In this document: one piece after another, positions 8,041-18,297 of the stretch
Numbering within the stretch: the first letter of the stretch is position 1
Layout: each line of letters begins with the position of its first letter
NCBI GenBank assembly: GCA_003427395.1
Contig: BFEA01001113.1
Coordinates: 47,171-68,644 of the forward strand
Source: Chara braunii
Taxonomy: Eukaryota > Streptophyta > Charophyceae > Charales > Characeae
DNA length: 21,474 bases
Reading direction: 5' to 3'
Program-made: the position numbers and the translations under genes
Notes under the pieces: generated by a model
Databases searched by the model: none
What the model was told of the DNA's origin: nothing
Seen by the model: only the letters and a program-made list of their open reading frames with translations

Positions 8041-8389
8041 GTGGATCGAAGTGTTATACATCAGTCGGGCCCCAAGCAGATTTTTGTCCCAGTCCTCTTG
8101 ATCGGATGTGAATACAGGTCACAACAGGTGGAATGGAATCTGGTTTATCACTTTCTCCTATCCATTGGCTTCAAGATGTCTGCCAGATGTTATGTCCAGC
8201 CTAGAATGCAAATACTCCTTGCAATAAGGACTCACTCATCACTGCAGGATCGCGGGTCTCTGTCACTAATAATGGAGGTTGGGTGTCCATGGGAACTCAC
8301 CCACCTCTCCGAGAAGACCTCTCTAATTAATCTAATCCGGTTCCAGTTCCTCTACCCAATCCAGGATCGCATTTTCAGTGGATGGTGAT
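8041..8389 (+). pseudogene. Degenerate LINE-type (non-LTR) reverse transcriptase fragment
   Basis: The + strand frame reads CEYRSQQVEWNLVYHFLLSI, then GFKM. This resembles the non-LTR RT block D-F-E-K-A-Y-D-R-V-x-W followed by LLxxxGF. About 52 residues after the W comes VGCPW, matching the conserved RQGCPL block at the expected spacing, and a Leu/Ile-rich stretch follows as in LINE RTs. Key catalytic positions are lost (Asp replaced by Gly and Gln). No YADD box was found downstream. An open stretch at 7637-7972 on the same strand may be an upstream remnant in another frame. The identification rests on two spaced motifs. Confidence 0.5.
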
Positions 8390-11000
8390 GTCGGGCTCAT
8401 ATCATTTCAGTCATGGTTCTCGTCTCTCGCCGATCGTAGGGCTTGTCCTTGATGGGCCTCAATGCATGGGACACGTCGGCGAATCTTGACTTTTCCTTTT
8501 TACAATTTCGGAATTTTCCTTCCATTTTGTTATACTTTTACGTGTTGTTACCATAGTAGTTGCATGAATCAGAGCTGATACTGGGGTAGTAGGATTTATG
8601 CGCACCCATAAATCGCGGGTGCCTATTGGGATACTTTGCAACGTCCTTTCTTTGTGCATGTACATTTAGGAGATGTCCCTGTAAGCCCCGTGAAATGTTT
8701 GTTGATGGATAATAGAATAGGAATTGACGTAGGAATTAACGGGCCTTATAACTCACTTGCCGAATTTTCTTTCGGAATTTTCAATTTCAATTCGGCTCTA
8801 AGAATTAGGCGCGGCTTCACTACCATTTCGCGTCGCTCCTGCACACAATTTTTTCTCGCTTCCCTAACCCCTTTCTTCATGTCATCATCGACAAAGTTGT
8901 AGTTGTTGTCTTCGCCCTCTCTTGGCGCTCTTCCTTTCTACTTGCTTCTGTTGAATCTTGGTTTTGCCCCGTACTACTTCTCGTAACCTCCTTTCCCTCC
9001 TTCGCCTACACGAAGGAAGGCCCTATCGATCCCCCAAGTAATTGTAGAAGTCGGATGGCAGCATGTAAGGAGGCTCTGAGCTCCTCACATTGCGATCCGA
9101 TTGACTTCAAAGTACTCTCTGAGGATTGACATGGCCCTTCGGCACGTCTCCCCCTTTCTCGTCTCCTCCCTCTTCTATCTCTCCCCGTCATTCTCCTCTC
9201 CTCCTTCTCGCACCGTTTTTGCTCTCTCGCAATACATCGGCCAACTCTAGTGGAGTAATGATTAGATGAGGTGGTGACCAGCGAGTCAGAAAGTCCTGAC
9301 GAGTTAGCGGGAACTCTACGGGATTTCACTATGGATCGCTGCGATGGACAGCAGGATCCGGGCGAATCCGAGTAGTAGTTGCGTGGACGGGGTGACAATC
9401 AACAGGGTTTAGCGAGGGGTACGTGCGGCCGAGATTGCCAGTGCTCGAGCAAGGTGGGATGTGTTGATGGTTGGTTGGATGGCCTAGGGCTATAACTCGA
9501 GAGCAAAAGGTCCTTTGTGCCTTGTCTTCTTCTTATTCATCCTATATTTGGAGTGCCTTGTCTTCTTCTTCTTCATGGTATATTTGGAGTTAAGTTGCAT
9601 GGCGGGATGTCAGTTTTTCTTCTTCTCAATCATGCGAGTGTATATTCTCATTTTCTTTCTCTCTTTGTGGATGTATGAGTGAATGGATGGTTGTTGTCCG
9701 TGCCTAGCTTGCAATGATTGCATGTGAATGAATTTGTCTTTGAGCTCCGCCTGCCGTTGTGCCCTTTCGTTGTCAAGATCTCACCGGGCGAGGATCGTTG
9801 AAACAAAAGAGCCAATGAAGGTCATTTAATAAAGTGTATGCCTTTCTTTCTTTCCCTTACTCTTTCTAGGATCGAACTGGTGAAAAGATGATGAATGGAT
9901 GAGTGCGGCTTTCTTTTATTTTCCTCTAGTTAAGGATTTTGTTGGAAGTGTCCTCCACGCTCCAATCGACGAGGCCAGCGCGTCTCCCGGTACAGTCTAC
10001 CACTTTCAAGAAGAGTGTTTCCAATCAATCAATAATCTTCCCTCTACTTTCAGTTCATCTTCTTGTTGAATGAATGACTCGTTTTGTTTGATCGAAGGGT
10101 TTTGGAATGCATCCCTTAAAGCTACTCAAATCGTGAAGATCTTTGCTCCCCTTGTCGCTTCAAAGGGAATGCCCATCCCATGTAGCAATCCGAGTATTTT
10201 TGTTGTCGTCGCTTGGGACTTATTTTTGTTCTCGTCTTCGCTCTTTCTGAAGAACCCACAATTGTCGATCAAGAAAACTTCTTCCTGAACTCATCTAATA
10301 GTTACCTGGGTAATCCCCCTTCATGAAGAAACATCAAGAGTGAAAGTCAACACCGTATTGCCTAATTTTCTCTGTGAAGGTGATTCCCGAAGTTAATGGG
10401 ATTTGATCGCCTTGTTTTGTGAATGGTGGATGCGTGTGTATTGGCCATGTGGATTGAGTCGTCGGAGCCATCGAGCTGCTGACTTCTCAAACATCCCCAC
10501 GCACTACCTTTCCCTTATAATGAGAATAGGACACATATCTGCGAGTGGGACGTTCGAGAAGTCGTAGCCAAGATCGGTGGCCCTTATCATTTTCCTTCTG
10601 AAACAAAGTGCTCTGGATTTGTTAATTCGGGCTTTGTGATTGTTGATACTCATTTTCAACCCTACTATGCTTTGCTCCCTTTCAATAAGTTGATTGTCGT
10701 CCCGTGGCCAAAGGTTGCTCCGCATTGGCCTCACACGCTATGCAGTGATTGTTGCCGCACTTAGCACTTCCGAGCCCAAGGGTTCATCTATCGGACACGT
10801 GGCGAAGAGGAGTTCAAAGAGAAAGCAGTAAGACTGTGAACCTCTGACTCGGATTCCGAGCTTTGCGAAGAGCGTTATCGGTCGCTTGTTCAAAACCGAG
10901 ATCCGAAGTGCATTCCTCCTCCTTTCCGACCGGGAAAAGGACATTGCGCAGCACGTGACGAAGTTCAATGGTACTTTTTAGATTAGATAGTCGTTGGAAA
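8390..11000. other. No gene recognised (2.6 kb), one short duplication
   Basis: Pyrimidine-rich sequence with short open frames on both strands. The longest is 130 codons at 9006-9398 on the - strand; it is Arg-rich and matches no family I know. A 36-base unit starting GTGCCTTGTCTTCTTCTT is duplicated at 9517-9552 and 9553-9591. An ancient retroelement or an intron-rich host gene with tiny exons cannot be excluded by eye. Confidence 0.4.
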
Positions 11001-11099
11001 GAGACTTTTTTCTTCTTTTCCCGCTTCCTTCATCGCTCCATATCTGGACCACATGGGAGATTTCAGTTTTGTCTGTATCTCCACACTCAGTTTCCAAAA

Positions 11100-11270
11100 C
11101 AATGGTTTGAGAATCTCATAGGAGGTCCCCTACGGACCTTGTTCCTTTGCTACATCTTGCAAGTGTCTAAGTACCTTTGAACATTGTTTTTCATATCCAG
11201 ATAGTAGAACTGTTGGACCAGTATCGCATAGGCCTTCATGAACCCAAGGTGTTTGTGAGCCTTACGACTC
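11100..11270 (-). pseudogene. Ty3/gypsy integrase zinc-finger remnant
   Basis: The - strand reads HKHLGFMKAYAILVQQFYYL, then DMKNNVQRYLDTCKM, a stop, and QRNK. This matches the HHCC zinc finger that starts retroviral-type integrases (HLG..K, YW.GM, Y...C..CQRNK). The last Cys of the CxxC pair is replaced by the stop. The DDE catalytic core is not recognisable downstream. Confidence 0.8.
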
Positions 11271-11479
11271 CTCAGCAATGAGACGAGTCCTAATCTTGTA
11301 GACATCAAGGATACACAAACGTTCCTCTCCTTTGCTGGTGAAATACAACAATTATGAAGTCAGGGCATTACCTGGCTCAAAATTGAGGCCCATTTGCGGA
11401 TTTCTGCAAACGGGGCCGAAGATAGGGTCCTAAGGCAACACCTCTGCAATGGCCTCCCTCGTTGAATCCTCAAAGGAGT

Positions 11480-11860
11480 AAGAATGCACAATGGCAGCAA
11501 AGGTATCAGGTATGCGAGAAAGCGCATTCGCAACTCTATTATAGGCTTATAGTATCATTTTTTGTGTTTCAATTCAAAGTTAAACAGGTCTATGAACTGA
11601 ATATACCTCCCCAGCTTATCATTTAGCTCCCCCTGGGTCATCATCCACTACAAGGTCAAGTGATTATAATATATAGAGGCATAAAGTACTTTCACATAAG
11701 TAGAAGCATGTATCATTTTTACTTTGATCTCCTTCCTTATGAATCACAGGGGTTTTAGACCAGTCCCATCATCTTGTTGAAGGACCGACCCAACACCATA
11801 CAAACGTGCATATGTGGTCAAAACGAATGGTAGGTAGGGTTAGGCAGTTTTAGCACAAGT
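11480..11860 (-). pseudogene. Ty3/gypsy RNase H remnant
   Basis: The 5' part reads FVLTTYARLYGVGSVLQQDD, where intact elements have TTDAS.YG.GAVLQQDDG, so the first catalytic Asp is changed to Tyr. The 3' part reads GRYIQFIDLFNFEL and then RVANALSRIPD near 11507-11535, which is the family's ADALSR signature. Several stops lie between the two. Confidence 0.8.
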
Positions 11861-11944
11861 GTCTAGGTAATGGAGGCGTACTTCAAACTAGTGAAACCCA
11901 ATGGACACTAAAGAGTTTATTTGAAGGGGGGAGTAGCGATAATA

Positions 11945-12718
11945 GAGATGTTCTTAATGAATTTTCTATACTAGGAAGCCAATCCCATGAATGACTTGAT
12001 ATCTTGTACTTCTTGGGGTTGAGGCCATTCCCGGACAGCAGCTACCTTAGAGGCTTCAGGGACCAGGCCCTCTGAAGAGGTCACACGACTCAAGTACAAG
12101 ATAAAAGAAACCCCAAAAGGTTGACTTCTCTTTGTTGATTTTATACTTATGGTCTCTTAGGACCTGTAGAACCTTCTTTAAGTGTTTTGTATATTTCTTG
12201 ATTGTTTTATTGAATGTTAGGATATTATCCAAGTAGACATACTAGACAATATGAATCGAGCAACGAATGGCTTGAAGATTCTATTCATTTCGGTTTGGAA
12301 GGTTTTAGGTGCATTGCAAAGTCTAAAAGGTATAACTACATACTGATAAGTGTTTTTTTTTTTTTTTTTTTTTTTTTTTGATAAAGCCAGTTGGGCATAT
12401 TGTAAGGAGTGCAAACCGTACCTGGTCTTGAAGGCTATCTTGTAGACATCTTCCTTGGTCGTTTCGATTTGATGGTATCCAAACTCCAAATCAAATTCGT
12501 TGCAGATTTTGCAGGCTTGCACCATGTCCAAGAGTTCACCAATGCTAGGCAAGGGCTCACAGCTCTTGTCAGTGATCTTGTTGAGACCTTTGTAGTGTAT
12601 GCACATTCGAAGTTCCCCATTCTTCTTTAGAACAAAGAGGACTGGTGCCCCTTACTCAGGTGAGTTACGCTGGATCCATCCCTTCTGAGTTAGTCTTCTA
12701 ACTGCTTCATCCGTTTAG
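11945..12718 (-). pseudogene. Ty3/gypsy reverse transcriptase remnant
   Basis: The domain starts at LTQKGWIQRNSPE, a TAA stop, and then GAPVLFVLKKNGELRMC. It continues through LNKITDKSCEPLPSIGELLD, FDLEFGYHQI and KIAFKTRYGL. A 59-base insertion interrupts it, after which YVVIPFRLCNAPKTFQTEMN resumes. The catalytic box follows in another frame as YLDNILTFNKT (12221-12235), where YLDD has become YLDN. The tail reads VREWPQPQEVQDIKSFMGL, a stop, and YRKFIKNIS. The match to the gypsy RT core is unmistakable, but the gene cannot work. Confidence 0.9.
12349..12411 (-). repeat. Short poly(A)-tailed insertion in the gypsy RT
   Basis: Between the RT blocks KTRYGL and YVVIPF lies an insert ending (on the - strand) in 27 A (T27 at 12353-12379). 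It is flanked by AGTG at 12349-12352 and again at 12408-12411, which could be a 4-base target duplication. The non-A part is only about 28 bases. Likely a severely 5'-truncated SINE or processed transcript. Confidence 0.5.
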
Positions 12719-13029
12719 CACGGGACATCCTATAAACCCTTCCTTTACGAATGGTAGAGTCACAAAGGATTTTGACGTGATCCTTGGTCTGCCTATGGGC
12801 ACATTCAGTAGGTTCCTATGCCAAGTCAGCATACTCATCAGTGATTTGTTGTATAACTGGGTAATACTGAGGGTGCATGTATCAGTCCGAGTAATGTAGG
12901 CAACAAACAATTTTTGATGGTCATTCTGTTTAGACAGGTTGTAGAATTCCTTAGCCTTGAGGCAATAACAAGATGCCTAAGGGTGGTAATCTTTACCTGA
13001 GACGTATCGTCTTACCTCACCCTTGGAAT

Positions 13030-13325
13030 TCTTCAATTGGATTACAAGCGGTCCAGTCAATAGTCGGATTAGTGACCCTTAGCCATTTTAGACTCAAGAC
13101 CATGTCAAAGGGTAGGTGCGGGAACACATAGAAGTCCAAAATATGTCTGACTTCTCCCTTTGCATCAAAGGTGACTGGCACACCTTTGAGAACTTGCCGG
13201 ACTGTGACTGATTGAAAATTTCCCTCCTAGTTCTCCAGAGTTTGCTCCAGGTCTGAGACCTTGAGTCCCGGATGGAGTTTATGGACTCCATATGGCCCCA
13301 CAGTCCAACAAGGCCTTAGTAAGGG
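13030..13325 (-). pseudogene. Ty3/gypsy aspartic protease remnant
   Basis: The - strand carries ALLDCGA at about 13293-13315, where intact proteases have D-S/T-G-A. Further on, in another frame, comes LPFDMVLSLKWLRVTNPTID with the following W, matching the family's LP.DV.LGM.WL..HNP.IDW near 13040-13130. This sits just before the RT, as expected in a gypsy pol. Confidence 0.7.
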
Positions 13326-13330
13326 TCCTG

Positions 13331-14079
13331 TTGATGAGGGGTTTAAGATCGGTTTAGATCTCATGTTTCTCTTCTCCTTCCACTGAAGGTGAAGAGAGAG
13401 TAGCGGTTAACGGAGCCCTAAGTTCTCAGGGTTTTTTCAGGGTCATTATAACAAATGTCCCACACCTTTTAAGCCAGACTTGTCACCAGTCCAACAAACA
13501 CCGAACTTGGCACACACAGACCTCAACCAATAATAAAACAGGGCAACAAAACAAACAAACAAAAAAAAGTTGAAAAAACTCAACAAGTTCTCCCCTATTG
13601 CACTTTTCAGGGTTGGGGGGGTTAACCTAGGACCGAAAAGTGGGGGTACCTGTTAACCACTTGTGGGTGTAGCATGCTGGGATGTACTGCACGGGCCCCT
13701 AGGACGCCCGACTATTGCACTTCGGCCCCCAGGCCGTGTGTTCCTGTACTTTGGGCGACCTAGAGGGCCACAGACTTTTTTTTATGGGCCTGGTTTGTTC
13801 TTTTCCTATTCATTTTCTTTTCTTTCAGCATTTGTTTATTTGTTTATTTTAGATCCAGAGCTTGCTTGGGACTGACTTTGTTTGGTCTGCTTTTGTCTGT
13901 TGCAGATGGTGTCGTTTCATATTATTTTTTTTGTCGGAACAGGCACCAGTTCCATCCGCATCTCGACTGGACCAGGCACTTGTCTATGGTGCCTGGCCCA
14001 GTCCTCGTCCATTCTGGACCAGCCCGGCTGATGCAGTAGGGCCGCCTAGATGTCCGATAGGGACCCAGGCAGGACGACT
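13331..14079. other. No gene recognised
   Basis: Includes an A-rich stretch with AAAC repeats (13540-13570) and G/C runs. It may hold gag or leader sequence of the decayed gypsy element, but nothing is readable. A polypyrimidine-CAG at about 13891-13905 looks like a 3' splice site, without supporting context. Confidence 0.4.
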
Positions 14080-14240
14080 TAGGCCACAGATGCAGGACCA
14101 GGACTTGGGCCTGCATCAGGACCATCGATCAGACTCTAGATCGGACGGTCCTGATTGCAGACCTTAGGCCACAAATGCAGGACCAGGACTTGGGCCTGCC
14201 ATCAGGACCATCGATCAGACTCGGGTCCTGATTGCAGGTC
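14080..14240. repeat. Two-copy tandem repeat, about 84-base unit
   Basis: TTAGGCCACAGATGCAGGAC begins at 14080 and TTAGGCCACAAATGCAGGAC at 14164. Both copies run through GACTTGGGCCTG and ATCAGGACCATCGATCAGAC. The second copy is shorter by a few bases (about 77 instead of 84). Confidence 0.9.
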
Positions 14241-14522
14241 GAGGGCAGCCCAACCAGGCCCAACGGTATATGGCTGGGCCATCCCTCAAGTTTGAGGATA
14301 CAGAGTGCTGGAGCAATAGGCAGGCATCACGCTGCCGGAGTACAGCGGAAGTTTAGGAGAGTGGTAGTCTTAGAGTAGGTGACCAGTCTGGAGTGGAGAG
14401 GCTGGAGGTGGCCATAGCCACGAGGGAGAGAGGGACTTACCTGGGCGCCATAGCTGGGACTTCATTCCGGTCAGCGACTGGCCTTCTTCAGCGAACTGCA
14501 TACCGATGGACTTCATACGGAC

Positions 14523-14810
14523 AGAGAGAGAGAGAGAGGAGAGTTTCTTCTTCTTCTTCTTCTTCTTCTTCTTCTTCTTCTTCTTCTTCTGCTCCGTCTT
14601 CTTCTTCTTCTTCTTCTTCTTCTTCTTCTTCTTCTTCTTCTTCTTCTTCTTCTTTTCTTCTTGAAGAAGAAGAAGAAGAAGAAGACGGAGTAGGAGAAGA
14701 AGAAGATCCTCCTCCTCCTCCTCCTCCTCCTCCTCCTCCTCTTGACTCTTCTTCTAACCCTCCATAGTCGCTACTTCCTCCTTATTCCAGAGAGAGAGGG
14801 AGTTCTTCTT

Positions 14811-14840
<30 letters not shown>
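14523..14840. repeat. Trinucleotide-repeat cluster: (TTC)n, (GAA)n, (CCT)n, (TTC)n
   Basis: After a short (GA)n at 14523-14540 comes (TTC)n at 14544-14662 with a GCTCCG interruption, then (GAA)n at 14663-14686, (CCT)n at about 14707-14742, and a second (TTC)n at 14803-14840. The second (TTC)n is bounded on both sides by CCAGAGAGAGAGGGAGTT. The 124-codon frame through this cluster (Ser-, Glu- and Pro-runs) is low-complexity and I do not call it a gene. Confidence 0.95.
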
Positions 14841-14841
<1 letters not shown>

Positions 14842-15904
14842 TCCCAGAGAGAGAGGGAGTTCGGAGAGTGACTATTTCAGGCCTGATATTGTAGGGGATT
14901 CAGATTCAACATTAGAGGAGATGAGTTGAACTTTGCTGGAAGAGACTATTGTCAGCTATCTCGAGCTATTCTTCTCGTCCTCTCCCTTCTTTCTCCTCTG
15001 TTTCCTCGCATCTCCATCATCCGTGGTTCTTCTCCCCATGTGTGTGTGAGCAAGGAGGGACCTTTTGTCTATGTATGCAGGCCCTCCTTGCCCTTCTACA
15101 TGTGCGCTGATGTTTGTGTGTTGAGTTTCTAAGTCTACTGAGTCAGATCATGATCGGAGTCTTCCACTGTGCTACGTTGCCTTATATTGTCGTGATTTGT
15201 ATTCGCATTGCTTCTTTGCTGTTTTGAAAAACTTATAAAGACAATGTAGTTGAAGATTACATCTCACAGCATACTACATCGCCAGCACAGCGCATGGATC
15301 ACTCCATACTCCAGACCTTCTACTTCATGCTGCTCAGTCTGTGTGTGAGCGCACGCTCACTACCTTTAAATACCCAAAAAACTTTCATCCTGTCCCTTCG
15401 GGGCTGGTCCAGAGTACCAAGTCCCTGGACAGTGTCCCGCCTAAAACACGAAAATTCGCAAAAATTTTAAAATCCGAAGAAACTAGAAAAAACTCCTACA
15501 TATTTAATAAATTAATATGCTAAGTCTCGATATGACCGGGATGGGCAGGACCTCGTCCCGGATCCTCGAAAATCTAAGCGAAAAAGACACACGATACCAA
15601 AAGGACAAGATTCGGCACGCTGTGTCTGCGCCGAGAAACAAGAGTACCGTCCAAGTCCGATGAATCTGACAAAACGTGAGGAGGGTCCATACTACGTCAC
15701 ACTCCGGTCGATATCTGGGTGCAGGTCCCGTCACGCCGGTGATACAGGTGTAGCGTCCAACTTATTAGAGAAAAAATTATCATCCCCAGGAGATCGTCTG
15801 GATTCGTACCCACCGAAACAAGGCGACCCTCGAGCATTCGGCCTGTATTGTCATAGTAGTGACAAAATTCTCCTGACCAGGTGGATGAGTGTCGTTCGAG
15901 CAGG
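14841..15904. other. No gene recognised; probable 3' flank or UTR of PLE-2
   Basis: No coding frame of note. The part nearest PLE-2 (about 15380-15904) should include its 3' untranslated region, but the boundary cannot be placed because no second copy or repeat junction is present. A short hairpin, CCGGGA with TCCCGG, lies near 15537-15563. Confidence 0.4.
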
Positions 15905-16138
15905 TCAGATCCATCCCTCATAGCACTTGGCGATGTTCTGAACCATCTGTGGCCAGCATCCCCTTATTCTTTCGGCCACCTTTCTCAGGGCATTGAAAAT
16001 CATATGGCTAGGGAACCCCGCACCCTTCTGCTCCCGGTGAAAGGTTATGATGGCGAGGGGTAACAAATCCTCTGAACTAGTGTTCGCGTGGATTCGATAA
16101 ATGGTTCCAACTAACGTGGCAATTTTTTGTTCCTTGGG
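15905..16138 (-). pseudogene. Displaced C-terminal thumb of the PLE-2 reverse transcriptase
   Basis: Beyond the stop of the main RT frame, the next frame reads PKEQKIATLVGTIYRIHANT, followed by a Leu/Phe-rich stretch, and ends at TGA 15907-15905. It aligns with the PLE-1 thumb (ERTKILTIIGTFHRMVANTY). The frame changes in or just before CCCAAGGAACAAAAAATT (16121-16138). A one-base loss in this copy explains it; a sequencing error in the A6 run is the alternative. Confidence 0.7.
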
Positions 16139-18297
16139 CCGAAGGTAGAGAATAGCCTCGTAATCATATACTTCGGTTTGCCAGGGTTTTCCCAGATACT
16201 GTCTGAGTTTTTGAACTTATGCATGGAGATAATTTCCACGGGTTCTTCGAGCACAAATATCTTAGTTTCTAAAAACTCGACGACATTGTGCCCGTTGTCA
16301 GTTCTTTCAAGCCTCAGGTCCTTGTGATAGCAAGTGCTAATCTTTTTCATTCGGTTTAGAGCCTCGTCTTCCCTGTTTCTAAAAAACCCGATTAGCAACA
16401 GATCATCGACGTAGCGTTTGCCAAACAACAACTTAGCATCCTTCCCTAGGCTTCGTAGGAACTGACTTTCGGCAAACATACAAACCAAGCAAGCAAGAGG
16501 AGGGCTTGCTTGCCCTCCCATAGGGATACCCCTGTTCTGTTTCAGGATCTCCCCGCATGATTTGAAGAAGCAGTGTTCCAAATTGAAAACAACAAGGTTC
16601 TCCAAATCATGAAGTCGTACAGACTTCCACCCGCCTTCACCGGCAGAATTTCCCAACACAGCGCCCTTCCCTTTGGTTTTAACTCTGGCCCAATGCTTCC
16701 CTTTGTCCTTAGCTTCCGAAAAAATCCATCTCACGGCCCTACGAACTTCATCATGAGGGTTTCTCGAAAACATCTCTTTTATATCGAATGTTTGAGCAAG
16801 GATCCTCATGTTCAGACTTTGCACCTTTAAATTGACACCGTGCAAACAGTTCTTCAATTCATTCCCAGCCATCAAATTGAAGTGCTGGCTCTTTGTGTTT
16901 TTTATGAGAAAATTCAATACTTTTACTAACTGTCTGTTGCAGTGTCGAACAGGACTCAAGAACGAGGGGCAAATTGGTCGTTTTTTATTTAAGTCCTTGT
17001 CCTTGCTCATGATAAAGGCATTTTGGAGTTTACCTTTCCCATCCCATCCTGCGATCCTTCCCAATATCTTCTTCTTAAAGTCTATCTTCATCTCCTTTAA
17101 AACATCTTCCTCCCTTGTGTCAATTCTTTCGAAATCAGCATTGTCATTGAATGTAGACCTCATCCCGTTGTGATATAAAATAGGGCACTCGACGAGCGTT
17201 GCCCCGGGATTTCGATCTATAGGGGACAGTACAAGATCGTCAAGCGCACCTTTCAATCCCAACACATACTCACTTAACACTGCCCTAGTCGGTAGGCAAG
17301 GTGCAGGTCTGGTTAGTTTTGTTGCAGATATCCTGAAGGTGTCCTTAATCCCAATTTTTTCAAGGACTTTGAAAGCTGTTTGACAGCCTTTGTTTATTTC
17401 ATTCAAATTCATCACCCGATCGGGATAAGGCACGTTTCTTAAGTTATGGACAAATGGCGAAGTATCTGGGACTTCGTTCAATCTGACCCGAACATGCCCG
17501 TTTTTTTTGGGCAGTTGGAATCTGTGGCACACGTATTCAGCATTTGAGCTTGCCGCGTAGGCTCTGTGATTATGCAGTAGATCAGCCACGGTTTTCGCCT
17601 TAGTCCAGGCGTTTCGTAGCTTCCTCTGCATCAGGTCAGACAATCCTGAGGAACCAATCCTCTCACTCATCCATACACAAGCTTCAGACCTAACCATCTT
17701 CTTGTCAATACTAGGACTGAAGGGTATCCGAATCACGATTCGTTGCCTCGTATTAAAATTGAATCTTTTCTTCAATTCGGTAGATATTAGTCCTTTTATA
17801 ATTTGTCGCCCCCGCTTTGTGTTAATGCACTTTATACTTTTTAATATGATAAACAATTCGTCGGACGATTTGCCATTGAGAACAGTTCTTCTTTTCCAGG
17901 GTGCTCTTAAGAGAGAGATCATTTCCCCTTTCCTCCTATCTGCTTCGGTTTTGGTCTTAACGAGGCATGTCAAGTCCCATTCCCCTCCCTTTTCAAAAAC
18001 GTCCTTCATATCTTTAAGCAAAAAAGACCCTTCCTCGTTCCTAAACTTTGATTCTCCGAAGACTAATTTAATCAGCCTCCAAGGCATAACCCATTTGTTC
18101 CCCCCGGAACTACTGATCCTGATGGGACGGGTTTTTCCCTTTAGTGAATTCAACGTTCTCAAAAAATCAAAGTGGAACTCATTGGAAAAATCGTTTCCAA
18201 AAGAAATAGGGGCCCATTTCCCAGAGCAAGTCATATTTGTTAATTGCTTCCTCGTCCTCCTCGGACGTGCCCTCTGATTCTCTTTTCTGCAGTTCAA
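16111..18297 (-). CDS. PLE-2 reverse transcriptase (Penelope-like)
   Basis: An open frame of about 728 codons. Motifs: LLHNHR near 17560; the CxC position reads YVCH (17533-17544), so the first Cys is Tyr; the fingers carry NAFIMSKDKD and KKRPI; motif A is TFDIKEMF (Asp codon 16785-16783); motif B is RGIPMGGQASPP (GIPMG at about 16516-16530); motif C is RYVDDLLLI (Asp codons 16407-16402). The catalytic residues are therefore intact. The first residues of the frame (TTG at 18297) actually belong to the end of EN, so this is not a natural start. The stop at 16113-16111 follows a frameshift, and the thumb continues in another frame. Similarity to the PLE-1 RT is clear in every block, though the two proteins are well diverged. 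Confidence 0.88.
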   Translation of the reverse strand: MNCRKENQRARPRRTRKQLTNMTCSGKWAPISFGNDFSNEFHFDFLRTLNSLKGKTRPIRISSSGGNKWVMPWRLIKLVFGESKFRNEEGSFLLKDMKDVFEKGGEWDLTCLVKTKTEADRRKGEMISLLRAPWKRRTVLNGKSSDELFIILKSIKCINTKRGRQIIKGLISTELKKRFNFNTRQRIVIRIPFSPSIDKKMVRSEACVWMSERIGSSGLSDLMQRKLRNAWTKAKTVADLLHNHRAYAASSNAEYVCHRFQLPKKNGHVRVRLNEVPDTSPFVHNLRNVPYPDRVMNLNEINKGCQTAFKVLEKIGIKDTFRISATKLTRPAPCLPTRAVLSEYVLGLKGALDDLVLSPIDRNPGATLVECPILYHNGMRSTFNDNADFERIDTREEDVLKEMKIDFKKKILGRIAGWDGKGKLQNAFIMSKDKDLNKKRPICPSFLSPVRHCNRQLVKVLNFLIKNTKSQHFNLMAGNELKNCLHGVNLKVQSLNMRILAQTFDIKEMFSRNPHDEVRRAVRWIFSEAKDKGKHWARVKTKGKGAVLGNSAGEGGWKSVRLHDLENLVVFNLEHCFFKSCGEILKQNRGIPMGGQASPPLACLVCMFAESQFLRSLGKDAKLLFGKRYVDDLLLIGFFRNREDEALNRMKKISTCYHKDLRLERTDNGHNVVEFLETKIFVLEEPVEIISMHKFKNSDSIWENPGKPKYMITRLFSTFGPRNKKLPR

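Larger units (their letters stand above)
11020..13330 (-). mobile_element. Decayed Ty3/gypsy retrotransposon, pol region
   Basis: Reading the - strand from 13330 downwards gives protease, RT, RNase H and the integrase zinc finger. That order defines Ty3/gypsy, since Ty1/copia has integrase before RT. Every domain is broken by stops and frame changes and several catalytic residues are changed, so this is an old relic. Gag is not recognisable and no LTR pair was found. The 3' part of integrase may extend below 11100 but is not readable. Confidence 0.85.

Noticed and set aside
9006-9398. 130-codon Arg-rich open frame on the - strand
   Set aside because: No motif, no homologous neighbour and no second copy in the window; could be chance.
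14393-14767. 124-codon frame with Ser, Glu and Pro runs
   Set aside because: Its length comes from trinucleotide microsatellites; no conserved part.
15697-15921. 74-codon open frame downstream of the PLE-2 RT
   Set aside because: It overlaps the displaced thumb in another frame and has no counterpart in PLE-1.
17702-18277. 191-codon + strand frame opposite the PLE-2 RT
   Set aside because: Antisense shadow of the RT coding strand.
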